Positions 6,197 through 9,197 of a DNA stretch of 9,197 nt are shown here, one piece after another. This DNA comes from an uncultured Halieaceae bacterium (GTDB lineage: Bacteria; Pseudomonadota; Gammaproteobacteria; Pseudomonadales; Halieaceae), in contig CAJXZI010000061.1 of the NCBI GenBank assembly GCA_913063005.1, forward strand, positions 1 through 9,197, read 5' to 3'. A program made the translations under genes and the position numbers. How positions within the stretch are numbered: the stretch's first letter is position 1; every line of letters starts with the position of its first letter. Below the pieces are notes generated by a model. It did not search any database. It was not told where the DNA came from and saw only the letters and a program-made list of their open reading frames with translations.

Positions 6197-7282
6197 GTGA
6201 AATCGTCGCTTGTTACCAAGCTTGAATCCCTTTCAGATCGTCACGAGGAAGTGGCGGCGCTACTTGCTGATGCGGAAACTGCTTCCGACCCCAATAAATT
6301 CAGAGCGCTCTCGCAAGAATATGCGCAACTTGATGAGGTGGTGAAAGTCTACGACGGCTATCGCCGTGCGCAGGATGATCTCGAGGAAGCGCAGCTAATG
6401 CTTACTGACTCCGACCCTGATGTAAGGGAAATGGCGGAGGAAGAGGTGACAGCCGCGGAGTCGTTTATGGCTACCGCCGAGGCGGATCTTCAGATCTTGA
6501 TGCTGCCTAAGGACCCAAAAGACAAGAGCAATGTCTTTTTGGAGATTCGTGCAGGAACGGGTGGTGACGAGGCGGCAATTTTTTCAGGCGATTTGTTTCG
6601 CATGTACTCGCGGTATGCAGAGAGTAAGCGCTGGGCAATAGAGGTGATCTCAGAGCGTGCTGGCGAGCACGGCGGTTACAAAGAGATCATTACGCGCGTG
6701 GCGGGTGAGTCTGTATACGCGCACCTTAAGTTTGAGTCGGGCGCACACCGTGTACAGCGTGTTCCTGAAACCGAGTCGCAGGGTCGAATACACACGTCAG
6801 CCTGCACCGTTGCCGTCATGGCAGAACCTGACGAGGTTGAAGAAATTGAAATTCGCAAAGAAGATTTGCGCGTAGATACCTATCGCTCATCGGGTGCTGG
6901 CGGACAGCACGTCAATACGACTGACTCTGCCGTTCGATTAACTCACATTCCCACGGGTATTGTGGTCGAGTGTCAGGATGAGCGATCCCAGCATAAGAAC
7001 CGCGCTCGGGCGATGTCGCTGTTGCAGGCGAAGTTAGCGTCTGCCTCTGAGCAGCAGTTAGCGGCAGAGCAGGCTGAAGAGCGTCGCAATCTGGTCGGGA
7101 CGGGTGATCGTTCCGATCGAATCCGAACCTACAATTATCCGCAGGGGCGAGTCACTGACCATCGCATCAATTTAACGCTTTATAAGCTGGATGAAGTGGT
7201 ACAAGGCGATTTGGATGCCGTGGTGCAGCCGCTTCGTCAGGAGCATCAAGCCGATCTTCTTGCCGCCCTTGGCGAGGAGTAA
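6197..7282 (+). CDS. prfA: Peptide chain release factor 1 (RF1)
   Basis: RF1 recognises UAG and UAA stop codons in the ribosomal A site and triggers hydrolysis of peptidyl-tRNA. The 361-residue product matches the E. coli length (360) almost residue for residue. It has an N-terminal helical domain, then the codon-recognition tripeptide of P-x-T form (PET, 190-192; PAT in E. coli), and the universal GGQ loop in GAGGQHVNTTDSA with Gln237, the residue methylated by PrmC. Other family blocks are RAGTGGDEAA, RIHTSACTVAVM and GRVTDHRINLTLY. The start is GTG at 6197, with AAAGG 9 bases upstream, and the resulting MKSSLVTKLESL aligns with the E. coli N-terminus. The next gene, 7 bp on, encodes its methylase. 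Confidence 0.98.
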   Translation: MKSSLVTKLESLSDRHEEVAALLADAETASDPNKFRALSQEYAQLDEVVKVYDGYRRAQDDLEEAQLMLTDSDPDVREMAEEEVTAAESFMATAEADLQILMLPKDPKDKSNVFLEIRAGTGGDEAAIFSGDLFRMYSRYAESKRWAIEVISERAGEHGGYKEIITRVAGESVYAHLKFESGAHRVQRVPETESQGRIHTSACTVAVMAEPDEVEEIEIRKEDLRVDTYRSSGAGGQHVNTTDSAVRLTHIPTGIVVECQDERSQHKNRARAMSLLQAKLASASEQQLAAEQAEERRNLVGTGDRSDRIRTYNYPQGRVTDHRINLTLYKLDEVVQGDLDAVVQPLRQEHQADLLAALGEE

Positions 7283-7289
7283 GCGCCGG

Positions 7290-8105
7290 GTGAATGTGAA
7301 ACAAGCGTTGGCCGAGCAAGTGGGGTTTCGGCGCGATGCTGAGGCGCTACTTTTACATTGTCTAGACCGAGAAGATCGCGCTTGGTTGATCGCCCACGAC
7401 ACCGATGAATTACCCGACTCGATAGTCACTGAATTTGAACTGCTGTGTGAGCAGCGTCGCAATGGAACACCGCTTGCCTATCTCTTGGGCTATCGCGAAT
7501 TCTGGTCGCTAAAGTTGAAAGTTTCGCCGGACGTTTTGATACCCCGTCCTGAGACTGAGTATCTTGTCGAATGGGCTATCGAAATAACTGAGCAGCAGAG
7601 CTGCTCGACCCTTGTGGATATGGGGACTGGTAGCGGTGCCATCGCACTTGCAATGAAGTCTGCTTGCCCGCAGCTTGACGTCACCGCTACCGACGCGAGC
7701 ACTGACGCATTAGCGGTTGCGCGTGAGAACGCAGTGGCGCTCAGCTTGGATATCGAGCTAACAGAGTCGGATTGGTGGGGAAGCCTCGGCGGACAAGAAT
7801 GGTCATTGGTTCTTTCAAACCCACCTTATATCGCTGCGACCGATCCACACCTCCAGTCTGGCGATCTCAGATTTGAGCCAGTGGCGGCACTCACGGATGG
7901 TGATGACGGCCTTGGCGCTATCCGGACCATCGTTAATGGGGCACCTGCACACCTTGAGGCAGGTGGTTGGCTGCTGATCGAGCATGGATATGATCAGGCG
8001 GCGAGTGTGGCAAAGTTGATGACCGAGCGCGGTTTTGGCAACGTGACGTTGCGGCATGATCTTGCAGGGCGGCCTCGGGTGACAGGCGGATGTTGGTTAG
8101 CATGA
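7290..8105 (+). CDS. prmC: Release factor glutamine methyltransferase (PrmC/HemK)
   Basis: PrmC uses S-adenosylmethionine to N5-methylate the glutamine of the GGQ motif in RF1 and RF2, which raises termination efficiency. The product is 271 residues (E. coli 277). The N-terminal helical release-factor-binding domain includes RRDAEALLLHCL and REFWSLKL. Then come IPRPETE (84-90), the SAM-binding motif I DMGTGSGAIAL (110-120) and the catalytic NPPY (177-180), followed by DLRFEPVAAL. Two GTG starts are possible, at 7290 and 7296. I prefer 7290 because AGGAG ends 11 bases before it, against 17 for the other. That ribosome-binding site lies inside the prfA 3' end, so translation is probably coupled. 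The stop overlaps the next gene at ATGA. The frame also extends upstream into prfA, but those residues are not family-like. Confidence 0.96.
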   Translation: MNVKQALAEQVGFRRDAEALLLHCLDREDRAWLIAHDTDELPDSIVTEFELLCEQRRNGTPLAYLLGYREFWSLKLKVSPDVLIPRPETEYLVEWAIEITEQQSCSTLVDMGTGSGAIALAMKSACPQLDVTATDASTDALAVARENAVALSLDIELTESDWWGSLGGQEWSLVLSNPPYIAATDPHLQSGDLRFEPVAALTDGDDGLGAIRTIVNGAPAHLEAGGWLLIEHGYDQAASVAKLMTERGFGNVTLRHDLAGRPRVTGGCWLA

Positions 8106-8845
8106 ACGACGAGTGGTTGGAGCGTTATTCGCGCCAGATTTTGCTGGCCGAAATTGATTTCTCAGGACAAGAGGCGATCGCTGCCGCCTCGGTGGCTGTC
8201 GTTGGTTGCGGTGGGCTGGGGTCGATGATTGGCCTCTACTTGGCTGGGGCAGGAGTCGGGGCGATCACGCTCATCGATGATGACGTTGTAGAGGTCAGCA
8301 ACCTTCATCGCCAGCTCGCTTTCCGCGAGTCTGATCTCGATGACTCAAAGTCCGAAGCCTTGGCTCGACAATTACGAGCACTCAATCACAACGTTGTGAT
8401 TAGAGCAGAGAACTATCGATTCGGGTCTGACTCTGTGCACGACGCGGCCATACTCCAAGGCGTCGATATCGTGCTCGACGCAACCGATAATCTCGATGCG
8501 CGTCATCATATTGAGGCGACAACCCGCAAGTTAGACTTGCCATGGATTATGGGGGCCGCCACGAGACTGCACGGGCAACTTGCAGCGTTTAGTTCGTCCA
8601 GAAAAGAGGGGTGTTATCGGTGCATTGCGCCCGTCACAACCGCGCAACGCACGGCGGACTGTCGAAATGAGGGCGTGTTGGGACCGGTAATCGGTGTCAT
8701 TGCAGCATGGCAGGCGCAAGATGCACTGCTCTCGTTGGCAGGAAAAGTATCACCTGCATGGGGCGTCCTGCGGATTTATGATGCTCGAGAACAGCGCATC
8801 GATAAGCTTGCTGTTGGTCCGGTCGACGGCTGCACCCATTTGTGA
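8102..8845 (+). CDS. moeB: MoeB/ThiF-family sulfur-carrier adenylyltransferase with altered C-terminus
   Basis: This E1-like enzyme adenylates the C-terminal Gly-Gly of a small sulfur carrier: MoaD for molybdopterin, or ThiS for thiamine in ThiF. The 247-residue protein has RYSRQILL, the nucleotide-binding GCGGLG (35-40), the arginine-finger motif NLHRQ (67-71), DATDN (126-130), the zinc pair CYRC (Cys171, Cys174), the conserved Cys187, and GVLGPVIGVIAAWQAQDAL. In E. coli MoeB a second zinc pair, Cys244/Cys247, closes the protein; here Cys244 is present but position 247 is Leu, followed at once by TGA. The ATG at 8102 overlaps the prmC stop (ATGA), favouring it over the in-frame ATG at 8090. 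Placement after prmC matches Pseudomonas moeB. ThiF-like specificity cannot be excluded, since no moa or thi gene is in view. Confidence 0.85.
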   Translation: MNDEWLERYSRQILLAEIDFSGQEAIAAASVAVVGCGGLGSMIGLYLAGAGVGAITLIDDDVVEVSNLHRQLAFRESDLDDSKSEALARQLRALNHNVVIRAENYRFGSDSVHDAAILQGVDIVLDATDNLDARHHIEATTRKLDLPWIMGAATRLHGQLAAFSSSRKEGCYRCIAPVTTAQRTADCRNEGVLGPVIGVIAAWQAQDALLSLAGKVSPAWGVLRIYDAREQRIDKLAVGPVDGCTHL

Positions 8846-9000
8846 CCTCTCAGGGGCTGCAATCTCTGCACTGACTCTCCAGAAAACGACGATACCCTCG
8901 CCTGAATACCTTAATGCAATTGAAACCGCAGTTTGATGGGGTGCGCTTGTTGCCGTCTGCTTTGGGTGCGCGATTGCATGGATTCCCAACGGGGCTAGGA
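8846..9000. other. Convergent intergenic gap, no gene supported
   Basis: This 155-bp gap separates the end of moeB from the stop of the leftward frame entering from the right. In the moeB frame it continues for 19 codons past the stop and includes a GCNLC motif. I found no convincing intrinsic terminator; the best inverted repeat, AAAC/GTTT near 8930, is short and has no T-run. No murI-like start is present. Confidence 0.5.
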
Positions 9001-9197
9001 TTAGCGAGGCTTTTTATAGGGGCCGCCTCTTATGATAGGGGCCGCCTCGGTTGGTGTAGCGTCGCTCGGTGGAGAGATCTCACTGGAGGGGTTTTGGACT
9101 AATCCTAGATTCGGGACATGTTTTATGAGGCTGCGCCTGAGGTCGATCTTTGGAGATATCTCACGGGATAGATTCTGAATTAATTCAAGGTTAGGGG
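9001..9197 (-). CDS. C-terminal 64 residues of an unidentified repeat-containing protein, partial
   Basis: A minus-strand frame is open from the window edge to a TAA at 9003-9001. I do not recognise it. It contains two 27-residue units, the first beginning PNLELIQNLSREISP and the second PNLGLVQNPSSEISP, with 11 of 15 residues identical in the core. It ends in a Pro/Ala/Thr-rich, basic tail, GGPYKKPR. In the same 15 codons the DNA copies differ at 12 bases: 8 are third positions on this strand and 6 of the changed codons are synonymous, as expected if the frame is translated. The alternative plus-strand frame with the same phase meets a stop in one copy. The start lies outside the window. It could instead be a non-coding repeat family in which the open frame is chance. 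Confidence 0.42.
   Translation of the reverse strand, partial: PNLELIQNLSREISPKIDLRRSLIKHVPNLGLVQNPSSEISPPSDATPTEAAPIIRGGPYKKPR
9016..9053. repeat. 19-bp imperfect tandem duplication
   Basis: Two adjacent 19-bp units, 9016-9034 and 9035-9053, share their first 14 bases exactly (ATAGGGGCCGCCTC) and match at 16 of 19 overall. Nineteen is not a multiple of three, so this repeat shifts frame and is not a coding repeat. It lies in the Ala/Pro-rich end of the leftward frame. It may be slippage or a pair of binding sites; nothing here decides between them. Confidence 0.7.
9071..9197. repeat. 81-bp-period imperfect direct repeat, second copy cut by the window end
   Basis: The 46 bases at 9071-9116 align without gaps to 9152-9197 with 33 matches, including the shared block ATCTCAC. 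The offset is 81 bp. The ten bases before each copy also match at 7 positions (GTCG-TC---T pattern). The array may continue beyond the window. An 81-bp period equals 27 codons, consistent with a protein-level repeat in the leftward frame. Confidence 0.7.

Noticed and set aside
7191..7289. Extension of prmC upstream into prfA
   Set aside because: These residues are the out-of-frame shadow of prfA; PrmC family similarity begins after the GTG codons at 7290 and 7296.
8914..9102. Plus-strand 62-codon frame beginning MQLKPQFDGV in the gap after moeB
   Set aside because: It resembles no family, has no clear ribosome-binding site, and overlaps the better-supported leftward frame.
9032..9178. Plus-strand 48-codon frame beginning MIGAASVGVASLGG, with the same codon phase as the repeat
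   Set aside because: It ends at a TGA within the second repeat copy and conserves only about 7 of 15 residues between copies, against 11 of 15 for the minus frame. The likeness to a MurI start is superficial, with no DSG motif.
1..9197. CRISPR arrays, rRNA, phage or defence genes
   Set aside because: There is no regularly spaced repeat array, no rRNA-like sequence and no recognisable nuclease, methylase or toxin-antitoxin frame; PrmC is the only methyltransferase and is housekeeping.

Overview
The window is a gammaproteobacterial housekeeping locus. Gene content and order match the Pseudomonas aeruginosa PA4663-PA4671 neighbourhood as I remember it: ctc/rplY, prs, tRNA-Gln, ispE, lolB, a TPR lipoprotein, hemA, prfA, prmC, moeB. 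The base composition is moderate (about half GC) and the proteins look like those of marine gammaproteobacteria outside Pseudomonas. A Cellvibrionales/Halieaceae-like source is my guess, not something the sequence proves.

Two transcription units diverge from a short region near 4711-4816. Leftward (minus strand) run an LbcA-like TPR lipoprotein, lolB, ispE, tRNA-Gln(UUG), prs and rplY, with gaps of 12, -8, 17, 24 and 70 bp. This is the layout of one long operon with a tRNA embedded in it. Rightward run hemA, prfA, prmC and moeB; prfA/prmC are 7 bp apart and prmC/moeB overlap at ATGA. The genes cover outer-membrane lipoprotein handling (lolB, the TPR lipoprotein), isoprenoid and PRPP synthesis (ispE, prs), tetrapyrrole synthesis from glutamyl-tRNA (hemA), translation termination (prfA with its methylase prmC), a ribosomal protein and a sulfur-carrier adenylyltransferase.

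The core is conventional; the oddities are at the edges. On the left, rplY stops matching its family after about 119 residues and runs into AT-rich DNA. That DNA carries a perfect TATAAT box and the first 12 codons of another minus-strand ORF, which looks like the end of an inserted mobile element. On the right, the murI gene usually found after moeB is missing. Instead a minus-strand reading frame enters from beyond the window. It has an 81-bp (27-codon) imperfect direct repeat whose differences fall mainly in third codon positions, so it may be the C-terminus of a repeat-containing protein. moeB also ends abnormally: the last zinc-ligand cysteine is replaced, and a Cys-x-x-Cys motif lies in frame just past its stop.

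I found no CRISPR array, rRNA or complete mobile element, and no convincing new defence or biosynthetic system.
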